A stretch of DNA of 64,000 nucleotides from DASZIT01 sp035948855. Its GTDB lineage: Bacteria > Actinomycetota > Acidimicrobiia > Acidimicrobiales > RAAP-2. The DNA lies in the NCBI GenBank assembly GCA_035948855.1, contig DASZIT010000052.1, forward strand, positions 38,880 through 102,879. The letters are read 5' to 3'. Of this stretch, positions 33,357 to 42,385 are shown one piece after another. The first letter of the stretch is position 1. Each line of letters starts with the position of its first letter. The translations under genes were made by a program, and so were the position numbers. The notes under the pieces were generated by a model. The model made no database searches. It was given only the letters and a program-made list of their open reading frames with translations, and was not told the origin of the DNA.

Positions 33357-34280
33357 TCACCGCGCCGGGAGTGCGGCGGTGATGAGCGTGGCGATCTCGG
33401 TATAACCGACCGTACGCGGATGGATGTCGTTGTACTTGCAGAAGAAGGTCAGCTGGCAGACCCGGGCGACTGCCACCGGGATGGTGCCGTAAGGGGGGAG
33501 GCTGGTGGTCTCGGAGAACGGCGTGTAGGCGCCGGTGGCGGCGGTCACGTCCACGAACGACGCGCCGATGGCGGCGTAGTCCTTCTGGAGCGCAGGATTG
33601 ATCAGGCTCATGAACGCCGTCACCGAGATCGACGCCAGACTCTTGTCGGCCGGTTTGGGGGACAGGTAGTCGCCGAGAATCACATCCGGGTAGGTGGTGC
33701 CGACGATGGGCACGCCGGCACCCGCCGCCGCCCGGACGCCGGGGAGCAGGACGCCGAGATCGGTGTTGATGGTGGTGAGGGCCTTGCTCACGCAGCCGAC
33801 CGGATCGGCATTGGTGGCGCAAGCGGTGAGGTCGTTTCCCCCGATCGAGACCGTGACCAGCCCGACCTTTCCCGGGTGCCCGGTCATGAACGCCTCGGCC
33901 GCCGCCGCCTGCGACTGCTTCGGATAGGTCGGTGCCCCGGGCCCGAGCAGCGGGCAGCCCTTGCTATTCAACATCGATGCCGACGTGGCCCCGCCGCACC
34001 CGAAGTTCACCAGCGCCAGGTGGTAGCCCCGGGCCGTGGCCAGTTGGGGAAGCTGGTAGGCGAATCCATTGGTGGTGGTGTGCCCGACCCCCTTGGGGCC
34101 GGTCGGCTGGAACCCAGCTGCGTAGGAGTCGCCCAGCGACACGTAGTACTGGCTGCCGGTTGCCAACGTGGTCGTGGTGACCGCGGCCGGCGACGACGTG
34201 CTGCAGGCGGACAACCCGAAACCCAGCACAACGAAGGCGGCCACCAGAGCCGAGGTGCGACGCCGGTTGGGCCCGATCAT
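33357..34280 (-). CDS. SGNH/GDSL-type lipoprotein hydrolase
   Basis: A 307-residue secreted hydrolase. The signal peptide (about 1-25) ends in a lipobox FGLSAC, so the mature protein begins with a lipid-modified cysteine at 26. The GDSL block is YVSLGDSYAAGFQ (serine about 52), the oxyanion glycine and asparagine are in NFGCGGAT and VSIGGNDLTAC, and the catalytic aspartate/histidine are in YNDIHPRTVGYTEIA near the C-terminus. It likely cleaves lipid or acetyl esters at the cell surface. Upstream on the plus strand lies a divergent SRPBCC gene, about 113 bp away. Confidence 0.88.
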   Translation of the reverse strand: MIGPNRRRTSALVAAFVVLGFGLSACSTSSPAAVTTTTLATGSQYYVSLGDSYAAGFQPTGPKGVGHTTTNGFAYQLPQLATARGYHLALVNFGCGGATSASMLNSKGCPLLGPGAPTYPKQSQAAAAEAFMTGHPGKVGLVTVSIGGNDLTACATNADPVGCVSKALTTINTDLGVLLPGVRAAAGAGVPIVGTTYPDVILGDYLSPKPADKSLASISVTAFMSLINPALQKDYAAIGASFVDVTAATGAYTPFSETTSLPPYGTIPVAVARVCQLTFFCKYNDIHPRTVGYTEIATLITAALPAR

Positions 34281-34394
34281 GGGATGGAACCTAGTGTCTG
34301 GGCAGCTCGTTGTCCTCGATTCGGACCGGCAACCGCGCACCGCTAGTGTCTGCGGGACCATCCGAACAGACATGACAACCATCCAGGGGGGACT

Positions 34395-34778
34395 GTGGGA
34401 CACGGACAGGCAGCAATCGACATCGACGGATCGGCCGACGACGTATGGGCCCTGATCGGCGACTTCGGCGGGATCGGCACCTGGATGCCGGGGATCGATT
34501 CCTGTCGGGTCGAGGGCGAAGATCGGATTCTGGAGACCATGGGGATGGAGATCACCGAACGGCTGGTGTCGAAGGACGACGCCGGCCGGGTGCTCACCTA
34601 CTCCATCACCAAGGGGGCCCCGGTGGAGACCCACCAGGCGGTCATCGCGGTCACCCCGACCGGGAGCACCTCGCATGTGACCTGGGACATCGACGCCACC
34701 CCCGATGAGATGACCGACGTGATGGCCACCATCTACCAGCAGTCGCTCGAGGCGCTCAAGACCCGCGTCGAAGCCTGA
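34395..34778 (+). CDS. SRPBCC family protein
   Basis: The 127-residue product is a compact helix-grip domain: AAIDIDGSADDVWALIGDFGGIGTWMPGID at the start, LVSKDDAGRVLTYSITKGAPVETHQAVI in the sheet, and the C-terminal helix DEMTDVMATIYQQSLEALKTRV. It resembles the polyketide cyclase/dehydrase branch. The GTG at 34395 has a strong GGGGGG site upstream. It is followed 21 bp later by another SRPBCC gene on the same strand, so the pair may be one unit. Ligand unknown. Confidence 0.8.
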   Translation: MGHGQAAIDIDGSADDVWALIGDFGGIGTWMPGIDSCRVEGEDRILETMGMEITERLVSKDDAGRVLTYSITKGAPVETHQAVIAVTPTGSTSHVTWDIDATPDEMTDVMATIYQQSLEALKTRVEA

Positions 34779-34799
34779 GCCCGAGGGCATCCGGGACCG

Positions 34800-35285
34800 A
34801 TGGCCAACCACGAGGTCGCGGAGGCCAGTGAAATTTCCACCGCCCGACCGCGCTGGTCGTTCACCCAGCTGTCCCGTTCCCGCGCCCCGGTGGACGCCGT
34901 CTGGCCGCTGGTCGGGGAGGCCCGGCGGTGGAAGGACTGGGCGTTCCTGACCCGCAGCGACCTGGTGCGAGAAGGCGTCCCCGCTCCCGACGGGGTGGGG
35001 GCGGTGCGCCGGTTCACCCTCTTCGGGGTCGGCTCCCGCGAGGAAGTCCTGGCCTGGGAACCTCCCACCCACCTCGCCTATACCTTGCTGCGCGGGTTTC
35101 CGGTCCGCGATTATCGAGCCGACGTCATCATCACCCCGAACCGGGATGGGAGCACCCTCACCTGGTCGGTCCAGTTCAACCCCAAAGTCACCGGAACCGG
35201 GGCGGTGATGTGGGTGGTCCTCCGCCTCCTCATCCACGGATTTGCCCGGGACGTCTGTCGTTTTGCCGATCGCCAGTTGACCTGA
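34800..35285 (+). CDS. SRPBCC family protein
   Basis: A 161-residue member of the same superfamily as its upstream neighbour. Its core starts at FTQLSRSRAPVDAVWPLVGEARRWKDW and includes FTLFGVGSREEVLAWEPPTHLAY, and it ends with an amphipathic helix (VLRLLIHGFARDVCRFADRQL). The two differ in sequence, so they look like old paralogues rather than a recent duplication. It converges on the amidohydrolase gene with only 3 bp between them. No catalytic residues can be assigned. Confidence 0.78.
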   Translation: MANHEVAEASEISTARPRWSFTQLSRSRAPVDAVWPLVGEARRWKDWAFLTRSDLVREGVPAPDGVGAVRRFTLFGVGSREEVLAWEPPTHLAYTLLRGFPVRDYRADVIITPNRDGSTLTWSVQFNPKVTGTGAVMWVVLRLLIHGFARDVCRFADRQLT

Positions 35286-35288
35286 GGC

Positions 35289-36638
35289 TCACCCGACCAG
35301 GAGCCGGCGGGACCGGGCTTCCACCTGACCCCGCGCCTCATCGACATCGACGGTAAGACACTGTCCGTCGGCCACCACCTGTCGCCCGGCCACCCAGACA
35401 TCGGTCACCAACCGGCTCGATCCCGACCACACCACGTGCTCGACCAGCTGTGCGTCCTGGTGGAGCGGACCCAACACCGAGTCCTCCAGGTTGACCAGCA
35501 CCATGTCGGCCCGCGACCCGGGCGCCAGGGTGCCCAGGTCCGGACGGCCGAGCACTTCTCCGCCACTTCGGGTGGCCAGGGCCAGGGCGCTCGCCGCCGG
35601 CATCGCCGCGGCGTCCCGGTCGCGGATGCGGGCCACCAGAGCGGCGAACCGCATCTCTTCCCACATGTCCAGGCCGTTGTTGGAAGCCGGGCCGTCGGTT
35701 CCCAGCCCGACCCGGATTCCTTCGGCCAACATCCGGGTGAGCGGCGCCACCCCCGAGGCCAGCTTGGCGTTGCTCCGCGGGCAGTGGGCGACGGCGACGT
35801 CGTGGCGCCGGTAGAGGGCGATATCGGAGTCCGACAGCCAGATGCTGTGGGCGGCGATGACCCGGCCGTCGAGGGCCCCGATATCGGCCAGCGCCTCCGG
35901 TACCGATCGCCGGTGCTCGGCGGCGTAGCTCGCCACCTCACCCTCGGTCTCGGCGATGTGTATCTGCAAGATGGCATCGAGCTGCTGGGCCGCCGCGGCC
36001 ACCTCGGCCAGTACCGGCAGCGGCACGGTGTAGGCGGCATGGGGCCCGAAGCCGACCTCGATGCGACCACCCTCCCCATGACGGCGGGCATGGAAGTCGA
36101 TGACCTCGTCGAGCCGCTTGGCCCACCAGTCCTCCCGGCGGGAGGCGTCTTCCCCCGGCGGGATCAGTGGTATCACCGCCGGCGTGATGACCGCCCGGGA
36201 TCCGGCCGCCATCACCGCGTCGGCCACGGCATCCTCGAAGAAGTACATCTCGCAGGTGGTGGTCACCCCCCGCGACAGCAGCTCGGCGGCGGCCAGGGTC
36301 ATCCCCCAGAACACGTCGTCGCCGGTCAATCTCGCCTCCCGGGGCCAGAGCACCTCTTCGAGCCAGCGGAGGAGCGGCAGGTTCTCCCCGGTGCCCCGGA
36401 ACAGGATCATCGGCGAGTGGCAGTGCACGTTGACGAAGCCGGGAATCACGAGCCCGGTGAGTCGTACCTCCCGGGGTGGCGTTGCCCCGGCGGCGTCCTC
36501 CCCGTCACGGGGAGGACCAACGTAGGTGACGGTGTCGCCCACCACCTCGACCTCGCCGGGTCGGAACACCCGCCCGGTCCCGTCGTTCGGGAGCACGGCA
36601 TCAACCCGATAGCGGATGGGCTCCGGCGTTCCTTCCAT
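35289..36638 (-). CDS. Amidohydrolase, MtaD/SAH-deaminase-like
   Basis: The 449-residue enzyme is a metal-dependent amidohydrolase of the TRZ/ATZ-SAH deaminase branch. The metal-binding NVHCHSPMILFRG (about residue 72), GFGPHAAYTVP, HIAETEGEVASY with histidine, AAHSIWLSDSDI and the catalytic aspartate in GLGTDGPASNNGLDMWEEMR are all in order. Substrates in this branch include S-adenosylhomocysteine, methylthioadenosine, guanine and triazines. It ends a minus-strand series of aminotransferase and epimerase genes, with an 89-bp gap that contains a tandem repeat. Whether it works with them is unknown. Confidence 0.85.
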   Translation of the reverse strand: MEGTPEPIRYRVDAVLPNDGTGRVFRPGEVEVVGDTVTYVGPPRDGEDAAGATPPREVRLTGLVIPGFVNVHCHSPMILFRGTGENLPLLRWLEEVLWPREARLTGDDVFWGMTLAAAELLSRGVTTTCEMYFFEDAVADAVMAAGSRAVITPAVIPLIPPGEDASRREDWWAKRLDEVIDFHARRHGEGGRIEVGFGPHAAYTVPLPVLAEVAAAAQQLDAILQIHIAETEGEVASYAAEHRRSVPEALADIGALDGRVIAAHSIWLSDSDIALYRRHDVAVAHCPRSNAKLASGVAPLTRMLAEGIRVGLGTDGPASNNGLDMWEEMRFAALVARIRDRDAAAMPAASALALATRSGGEVLGRPDLGTLAPGSRADMVLVNLEDSVLGPLHQDAQLVEHVVWSGSSRLVTDVWVAGRQVVADGQCLTVDVDEARGQVEARSRRLLVG

Positions 36639-36674
36639 CAGGCGGTGGAAGGCGCCCAGGCGGTGGAAGGCGCC
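36639..36674. repeat. Perfect tandem duplication of an 18-bp unit
   Basis: CAGGCGGTGGAAGGCGCC occurs twice in direct succession (36639-36656 and 36657-36674), ending exactly at the start codon of the amidohydrolase gene, on its 5' side. On the minus strand it would place the unit in the 5' untranslated region, over the position where a ribosome site would be. No start codon lies in frame between it and the upstream TGA. A replication-slippage duplication is the simplest explanation. Confidence 0.75.
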
Positions 36675-36727
36675 GGCCCCGGCCCGGTGTCAGCCCCCCG
36701 GAAGGACGCGCCGATGGCGATGGGCAC

Positions 36728-37792
36728 TCACGAACTCCAACGGAACTGGGGCAGCCGGTCGGGCCGGACGTACCCGGCGTCGGCAAACCAGTGGGCGGCG
36801 CGGGCCAGGGCGGCGCCGGCCGGACGCGAGTGGTAGCCCAACTCGCGGCGGGCCCGGGAATCGTCGAACGACATCTGGGTGGTGGACATCTTGGCGGCTT
36901 CGAGGGGGATGGTCGGTTCCCGGTGGAGGAGTCGGCCCTCGATGACGTCCGAGACGGTGGCGGCGAAGACGGCCAGGGAGCTCGGGACCCGCCGGGTCGG
37001 GGCCGACAGCCCGGTGGTGCCGGCCAGCGAGGCGAGGATCTGCTGGAGCGACAGATTCTCACCCCCGAGGATGTAGCTCCGGCCGAGTGATCCCCGCTCG
37101 GCGGCCAGCAGGTGTCCGTGGGCCACGTCATCCACATCGACGATGTTGAGGGTGGTGTCGACAAAGGCGGGGAACCGGCCGTTGAGGAACTCGAGGACGG
37201 TTCGGCCCGTCGGTGTCGGTCCCCGGTCGCCGGGACCCACCGGGGTGGTGGGTTGGACCAGTACCACCGGGAGCCCCTGGGCCGCGGCCCGCAACACCTC
37301 GTGCTCGGCCACGTACTTCGATTGCTTGTACAAGCCGAACAGATGGTCCACCTGGGCGTAGGAGGTCTCGTCCACCGGGGCTCCGACGGTGGCGCCGCGG
37401 AGGCCGAGCGTCCCCACCGTCGAGGTGTAGACGATCCGCTCGACCCCCGCATCCTCCGCTGCTTCCAGCAGGTTGCGGGTACCGACCACATTGACGTCAT
37501 AGAAGGACTGGGGGTCGGCGGCCCAAAACCGGTAGAGCGCCGCCAGGTGGAACACCGTCCGGGCCCCGTTGACCGCCTTGGCCACCCCGTCGGCGTCACG
37601 GAGGTCGACGACGACCTGTTCGACGTCCAAGCCGTCGAGGTTGCGGGTGTCCCCCTCGGGTTGCACCAGCGCCACCACCCGGGTGCCGCGGCCCAGCAGT
37701 TCCCGGGTCACGGCCGACCCGATGAATCCGGCGGCACCGGTAACCACCACCCGGTCTCCGGGCTCCAGTGAGTAGGTAGCCGGGAGGGTCAC
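36728..37792 (-). CDS. NAD-dependent sugar epimerase/dehydratase, HpnA-like
   Basis: A 354-residue extended SDR. It has VVVTGAAGFIGSAVTRELL for NAD binding (about residue 14), VFHLAALYRFWAADPQSFYDVNVVGTRNLLEAA, catalytic serine and threonine in YTSTVGTLGL and the tyrosine/lysine pair in GLYKQSKYVAE. The long segment VNPxTPVGP-like LVQPTTPVGPGDRGPTPTGR and ILGGENLSLQQILASL are strong matches to what I remember of HpnA, the hopanoid-associated sugar epimerase. The GTG start at 37792 overlaps the upstream aminotransferase stop (GTGA). No squalene-hopene cyclase is in the window, so the hopanoid link is inferred only from this pair. Confidence 0.82.
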   Translation of the reverse strand: MTLPATYSLEPGDRVVVTGAAGFIGSAVTRELLGRGTRVVALVQPEGDTRNLDGLDVEQVVVDLRDADGVAKAVNGARTVFHLAALYRFWAADPQSFYDVNVVGTRNLLEAAEDAGVERIVYTSTVGTLGLRGATVGAPVDETSYAQVDHLFGLYKQSKYVAEHEVLRAAAQGLPVVLVQPTTPVGPGDRGPTPTGRTVLEFLNGRFPAFVDTTLNIVDVDDVAHGHLLAAERGSLGRSYILGGENLSLQQILASLAGTTGLSAPTRRVPSSLAVFAATVSDVIEGRLLHREPTIPLEAAKMSTTQMSFDDSRARRELGYHSRPAGAALARAAHWFADAGYVRPDRLPQFRWSS

Positions 37793-39189
37793 CGGGGAGC
37801 CGGGACTTTATGACGGCGCAAGGTATTGATGGTCATTGACTTCCCCACCTCGAGCAGCAGCCCCGAGCTCCGCTCGGCATCGCCGAGGACGTCATCGAGG
37901 GCCGACACGAACAGCTTGATCTCCGGTTCACCGATGATGAGGGGGGGTAGCAGTTTGATGATGTTGACGTTGTCGGCCGCCACCTGGGTGAGGATGTGAT
38001 GGCGGTGGAACAGCGGCACCACGATCAATTGCGAGAACATCCCTTTTCGGGCCAGCTCCATCAGCCGGTACCGGGTGCGCGGGCCACGGCCGGAGGGGGC
38101 GGCGAACTCCAACCCGATCATCAGGCCCATGCCCCGCACCTCCTGGAGTACTTCGTACTTCGCCACCAACGGGGCCAACGCCTCCATGAACCGCTCCCCG
38201 TTCCGCCGGGAGCGTGCCACGATGTCCTCGTCGTCGATGACCCCGAGGGTGGCCAAGCCGGCCACCATCGCCAGCTGGTTCCTCGAGAAGGTGGACGAGT
38301 GCACCACCGCCCGGTCCATGGTGTTGTAGACGGCGTCGAACACCTTGGCCGAAGTCAGCACCGCGCCGACCGGAATGTAGCCGCCGGACAGCGCCTTCGA
38401 CACCGTGATGATGTCGGGTTGCAGGTCCCAGTGCTCGTGGCACAGGAACCGGCCGGTGCGCCCGAGGCCGGTCTGGACCTCGTCGATGACCAGCAGGGCG
38501 CCATGGGTCCGACACAGGGCCTGGGCTTCCGGCCAGAACCCGTCGGGAGCCATGTAGACCCCCTTCCCCTGGATGGGCTCGACCACGAAGGCGGCAACGT
38601 CTCCCCGCCCCAGCTCTCGGGCCAGGGCATCGAGGTCCCCGAAGGGGATCTGGTCGACCTTGGGCAGGAGGGGTTCGAATCCGTCCCGGAACTCGCGTCC
38701 GCCGTTGAGCGAGAGGGCACCGTTGGTGAGCCCGTGGAACGCGTGGTCGCAGTAGAGGATCCGTCCCCGGCCGGTCGCGCACCGGGCGAACTTGATGGCG
38801 GCCTCGGTCGCCTCCGCCCCCGAGTTGGTGAAGGTCACCCGCTCGATCCCCGGGTGGGTCCTGGCCACCAGGGCTTCGGCCAGAAGCCCGGGAAGCAGGG
38901 CGCAGTCGAGCTGCACCATGTTGGGCAGATCGGCGTCGAGCGCCTGATGGAGGGCGTCCTTGATGACCGGGTGGCTCCGGCCGAGAGCGTAGACGCCGAA
39001 GCCGGAGAGAAAGTCGAGGTAGCTGTCGCCCTTGTCGTCGACCAGGTACGACCCCTCGCCCCGCACATAGTGCCGGTCGAAGCCGATCGTACGGAGCACC
39101 TTGACGAGCTGCGGGTTCAGGAATTGGGTGTGCAGGTCGAAACTGTCCCGTTGGTATCCCCCCAGCACTGCGTTCAGATCGAACGCCAT
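37789..39189 (-). CDS. Class III PLP aminotransferase, HpnO/SCO6769-like
   Basis: The 466-residue aminotransferase has the class III features: FLSGFGVYALGRSHP near the N-terminus, FTNSGAEATEAAIKFAR, YCDHAFHGLTNGALSLNG, the PLP aspartate in LLVIDEVQTGLGRTG and the PLP lysine in ITVSKALSGGYIPVGAVL. It carries an extra 40-residue C-terminal tail after the usual end. It is like the aminotransferases I recall in hopanoid clusters, which make the aminobacteriohopanetriol side chain. It shares a 4-bp stop/start overlap with the HpnA-like epimerase, so the two act together. Acetylornithine or other omega-aminotransferase activity remains possible. The start ATG is 39189. Confidence 0.78.
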   Translation of the reverse strand: MAFDLNAVLGGYQRDSFDLHTQFLNPQLVKVLRTIGFDRHYVRGEGSYLVDDKGDSYLDFLSGFGVYALGRSHPVIKDALHQALDADLPNMVQLDCALLPGLLAEALVARTHPGIERVTFTNSGAEATEAAIKFARCATGRGRILYCDHAFHGLTNGALSLNGGREFRDGFEPLLPKVDQIPFGDLDALARELGRGDVAAFVVEPIQGKGVYMAPDGFWPEAQALCRTHGALLVIDEVQTGLGRTGRFLCHEHWDLQPDIITVSKALSGGYIPVGAVLTSAKVFDAVYNTMDRAVVHSSTFSRNQLAMVAGLATLGVIDDEDIVARSRRNGERFMEALAPLVAKYEVLQEVRGMGLMIGLEFAAPSGRGPRTRYRLMELARKGMFSQLIVVPLFHRHHILTQVAADNVNIIKLLPPLIIGEPEIKLFVSALDDVLGDAERSSGLLLEVGKSMTINTLRRHKVPAPR

Positions 39190-39392
39190 CGATGGACTCC
39201 TGTTCTGCGGTTCACGCTTCGGTGCCGGACGTGGCGGGTGCGGCCATGGACGCCGGCGTGTTGGCGCCCGCAAGCCGTCGCCCACCAGCGGGGCCACAAT
39301 AACGCCACCCGACCTCCCGGCCCGCTCGCTGTCACTCCCGAGCCGATGACGGCAACGATCCCTACGGTCAGTGCAACCGCGCGTACGCTCCG

Positions 39393-40658
39393 TCAGGTGC
39401 AGGCGGAGATGTCGATGCCGTGGGTCCCGGTCGGCTGATATGGGTCGGGAGCGGCGACCCCGGCGAACCGGTCGGAGATCCAGTGGACCATGTCCGGCAC
39501 TGACACCGCGATCACGCCCGCGTGGTTGAACCCCGGGTAGACCCAGCGCTGCGCCTCCTGGCCGATGGCGCACTCGTGCTGCTCGAGTATCTGGGTGGTC
39601 GCCACCGGGATCTGCTCGTCGGCGCCCCCCTGGATGATGAGCAGCGGCGCCGGGCTGGCGGTGGTGAGTTGCCCGGGGTCGTTGGCAATCTCGAGTTGCT
39701 TCCAGGCCGGAACCGTGGAGGGGTCAACCTTGATGAGCTGACTGGTCGAATACTTCTGGGTCTGGGCGGCGATGTAGCCGGAGCAACCCTGCTCGAGGAT
39801 GGGCAGCAGCGAGATGGCCTTGGGCGTGGCCACCTCCGACAGCGGGGCCACGGTGTTCCCGTAGGCACTGTTCCAGCCGGCACCGACCATCAACAGGTAG
39901 TACTTGAACGGGCTGGTCTTCAAGAAGTCGTAGATGAACTGGAACTGGGAGGGCGGTGCCCCGGCGACCACTCCCTTGAGGGTCAGCTCCGGTGCGTAGG
40001 TGCCCCCGATGGCCAACGAGAACATGGCGGTCTGGCCGCCCTCGGAATGGCCCCACACCACGTAGTTGGTGCTGGCCCTCGCCGCCGCCAGGTGCCGGGC
40101 GGCGCGCACGATGTCGATGGTGTTGCGGGCGGCCGAGACACCCACCACATACGGCAACAACCCGGGAGTCCCCTCCCCCTGGTAGTCGCTGGCGGTCACC
40201 TCCCACCCCTGGGCGAGGAGCGCGTTCTGCTCGGGCACCGCGCTGGCCGGTGCCAGTGATGGCGCACACTGGTCGGCCATGCCGTTGGTGCCGTGCCCCC
40301 AGCTGACGATCGGATACCCGGTGGCCGGCGCCGGGGTGTTCGGGACCATGATCAGTCCGGTGACCAGAACCGGAGCCCCGTGGACGTCCTCGGACACGTA
40401 CATGACCCGGTAGACGGTTCCGTGAATCGCTCCGCTCGGGACCTTCTCGGATTTGATCAGTGCACCCGGGGTGTTCGACGGGAGCTTGTTCGGCACCGCG
40501 TAGAAGGAGGGCATGGTGAACGACGGGCTCGCCGATGACCCACACCCGCTCACCGCCAGCCCGGCCACCAACGCCAGCGAACCGATGGCGGCCAGGCGGC
40601 CCAGGCGACGGTGCCTCCGCCTTCCGACCCGGTACCCAGCCAGCTTGACGTGACGCAT
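39393..40658 (-). CDS. Secreted lipoprotein lipase, LIP family
   Basis: A 421-residue exported serine hydrolase. A basic, hydrophobic N-terminus ends in a lipobox LAVSGCGSS (cysteine about 39). The catalytic serine is in YVVWGHSEGGQTAMFSLA, the oxyanion region is VSWGHGTNGMA, the acid is probably the aspartate in IQGGADEQIPVA and the histidine is in YPGFNHAGVIAVS. Length and motifs match the secretory lipase (LIP) family seen in actinobacteria. It probably hydrolyses triglycerides or esters outside the cell. It is the next gene downstream of the glycine-rich protein on the same strand, with 69 bp between. Confidence 0.87.
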   Translation of the reverse strand: MRHVKLAGYRVGRRRHRRLGRLAAIGSLALVAGLAVSGCGSSASPSFTMPSFYAVPNKLPSNTPGALIKSEKVPSGAIHGTVYRVMYVSEDVHGAPVLVTGLIMVPNTPAPATGYPIVSWGHGTNGMADQCAPSLAPASAVPEQNALLAQGWEVTASDYQGEGTPGLLPYVVGVSAARNTIDIVRAARHLAAARASTNYVVWGHSEGGQTAMFSLAIGGTYAPELTLKGVVAGAPPSQFQFIYDFLKTSPFKYYLLMVGAGWNSAYGNTVAPLSEVATPKAISLLPILEQGCSGYIAAQTQKYSTSQLIKVDPSTVPAWKQLEIANDPGQLTTASPAPLLIIQGGADEQIPVATTQILEQHECAIGQEAQRWVYPGFNHAGVIAVSVPDMVHWISDRFAGVAAPDPYQPTGTHGIDISACT

Positions 40659-40727
40659 ACGTGGCCCCCCCGGACGCGATGGCCAAGAGGGTAGTACGGG
40701 AGGCGGCCCCGATGAGGTACCGGTCCC

Positions 40728-42206
40728 CTACGAGTGGGGCTTGGAGACGACCCGGACGTGTTGCGAGCCGTGCACGCTCCCGACCACGAAGGAGTAGAAG
40801 TGATAAGGCGTCGCCTTGTCGTCGAGGAAGTACGCGACGCAGACGTGGGGACCGGAGGCCGGATTGGTGCAGCCGTTCTCCGGAAAGATACGGACGTTCG
40901 TCTGGCTCGAAACGTCCCAGCCGTTGCCGAATTGATCGAAGCCCTCGACGGTGGTCGTCGCTGCGGTACTGATCGTCAAGGTTGTCGGCAGGACAACCAC
41001 CCTCACCAGCGAAGCGTGACCGATGTGGATCCCGGTGGCGGTGCCGGTGATGGTCGGATGGGCGGTGTCGGTGGCGGTCAGCGACAGGTCGCCCTCCTTC
41101 TCGAACCGGATTTCGCTGTGGAAGGTGTGCGATCCCTTGTCGGCCGCGGTGAACGTGTAGTCGTGCGGAACCACCCCCGGCTTCGAGCCCTGGAACTTGA
41201 CCGTGCCCCGGTAGCCGGTGGCGGTGGTCCCGGCGGCGTCCTTGGCCGTCAGCGTCAGGTCATAGGAGGTTCCGGCGGTCATCGCCTTCGGGGAATCGAC
41301 GGTGAGGGTGTTCGCCGGTTGGATGACGTGGTCGGGCGTGATGCTCACCTCGGGAGCGCCGAGGTGCGGCGTCACGATGATCTGGACACGAGGGATGATG
41401 AAGCTGGATCCGGCGCCGCCTCCGCCGCCACTGGTCCCCTCCGATCCGGCGCCGCCGCCCCCGCCGAAGTAGCCACCTCCGCCCCCGCCGCCGCCTCCGG
41501 CCAGATTCGGCAGGAGACCGGCTCCCCCGTTGCCGCCGCCGTAGCGTCCTCCGCCCTTCCCGTCGCCGACCAGCGGGCTGCTGTTGTGACCGCCCGCCCC
41601 ACCGCCGGTGAGGGTACCGCCGTGCCCGCCCTCCGGGGTCCCCAACGACTCCGACCCGTTCTGGCCGTTCAGCGTTCCCGGGGGATTCTGGGGTCCGCCG
41701 ACCCCGCCGCCGGTGCCGCCCCCACCGCCGGCGGCGATGACCAGATGGGCTCCGTCGGCGGCCTGCACGTAGGAGAACCCGCCACCGCCACCCCCGCCCT
41801 TGGAACCATCCCCGCCGCCGTTGTAGCCGCCGTGACCGGAGTTCGGATGCTTCCCGCCGCCTTCGCCGGTCCCGCCGTCACCGCCGACCACCACCCGGAG
41901 TTGCGAGCCGGGGGTCACCGAAATGGAGTGGGCGGTGACCTCGATGCCGCGCCCACCCACCGCCCGGTAGCCGTGGCCGCCGTTGCCTCCGCTGGCCACC
42001 ACCGTGACGCTGTCGACATCGTTGGGCACCGTGTAGGACTCCGGGTGTCCGGTGTATTTGAACACCTGGGTGGAGAGCTTGGCGGTGTGGGTGGGAGCGG
42101 CCCCGGCGGGTCGGGCCGGGCCGATAAGGGTGGCGGTGGCCAGCACCATCGCCACCACCACCGCGATCACGGCGGTCATCCGTTGCCGCCCTCCGAAAGC
42201 CTTCAT
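40728..42206 (-). CDS. Secreted glycine-rich surface protein with Ig-like repeats
   Basis: The 492-residue protein has a signal peptide (about 1-35, ending ARPAGAA). A glycine-rich central region at about 75-290 has GGGGGG runs and SYVQAADGAHLVIAAGGGGG, which resembles the Gly-rich domains of some adhesins and ALK-type receptors. Two beta-rich repeats then follow (about 300-400 and 405-490, with PKAMTAGTSYDLTLTAKDAAGTTATGYRG and LTISTAATTTVEGFDQFGN). The end is not anchored by a visible membrane helix or sorting signal, although it could be bound non-covalently. The start ATG at 42206 has GAGGGG upstream. Likely a cell-surface or matrix protein, but the role is unknown. Confidence 0.75.
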   Translation of the reverse strand: MKAFGGRQRMTAVIAVVVAMVLATATLIGPARPAGAAPTHTAKLSTQVFKYTGHPESYTVPNDVDSVTVVASGGNGGHGYRAVGGRGIEVTAHSISVTPGSQLRVVVGGDGGTGEGGGKHPNSGHGGYNGGGDGSKGGGGGGGFSYVQAADGAHLVIAAGGGGGTGGGVGGPQNPPGTLNGQNGSESLGTPEGGHGGTLTGGGAGGHNSSPLVGDGKGGGRYGGGNGGAGLLPNLAGGGGGGGGGYFGGGGGAGSEGTSGGGGGAGSSFIIPRVQIIVTPHLGAPEVSITPDHVIQPANTLTVDSPKAMTAGTSYDLTLTAKDAAGTTATGYRGTVKFQGSKPGVVPHDYTFTAADKGSHTFHSEIRFEKEGDLSLTATDTAHPTITGTATGIHIGHASLVRVVVLPTTLTISTAATTTVEGFDQFGNGWDVSSQTNVRIFPENGCTNPASGPHVCVAYFLDDKATPYHFYSFVVGSVHGSQHVRVVSKPHS

Positions 42207-42385
42207 CGCCAATTCCCCTCGGTCCCGTGCCAGCATGCACCAAAGGGCAGATGGACTTCCTCGAATCACCTTCAGTGGTCAGAAGACTACCCAGCGTGGA
42301 ATCCATCGTCAGTGCGCCTGCCGCCGGCGATCAGCGGCTGAGTTCGTCGCTGAGCCGACGCCCGGCTCACGTCAGTCCGGTCTCC

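Noticed and set aside
41400..41860. Repetitive GCC/CCG-rich stretch as possible CRISPR or repeat array
   Set aside because: The periodicity comes from glycine codons of the surface protein; there are no regular spacers.
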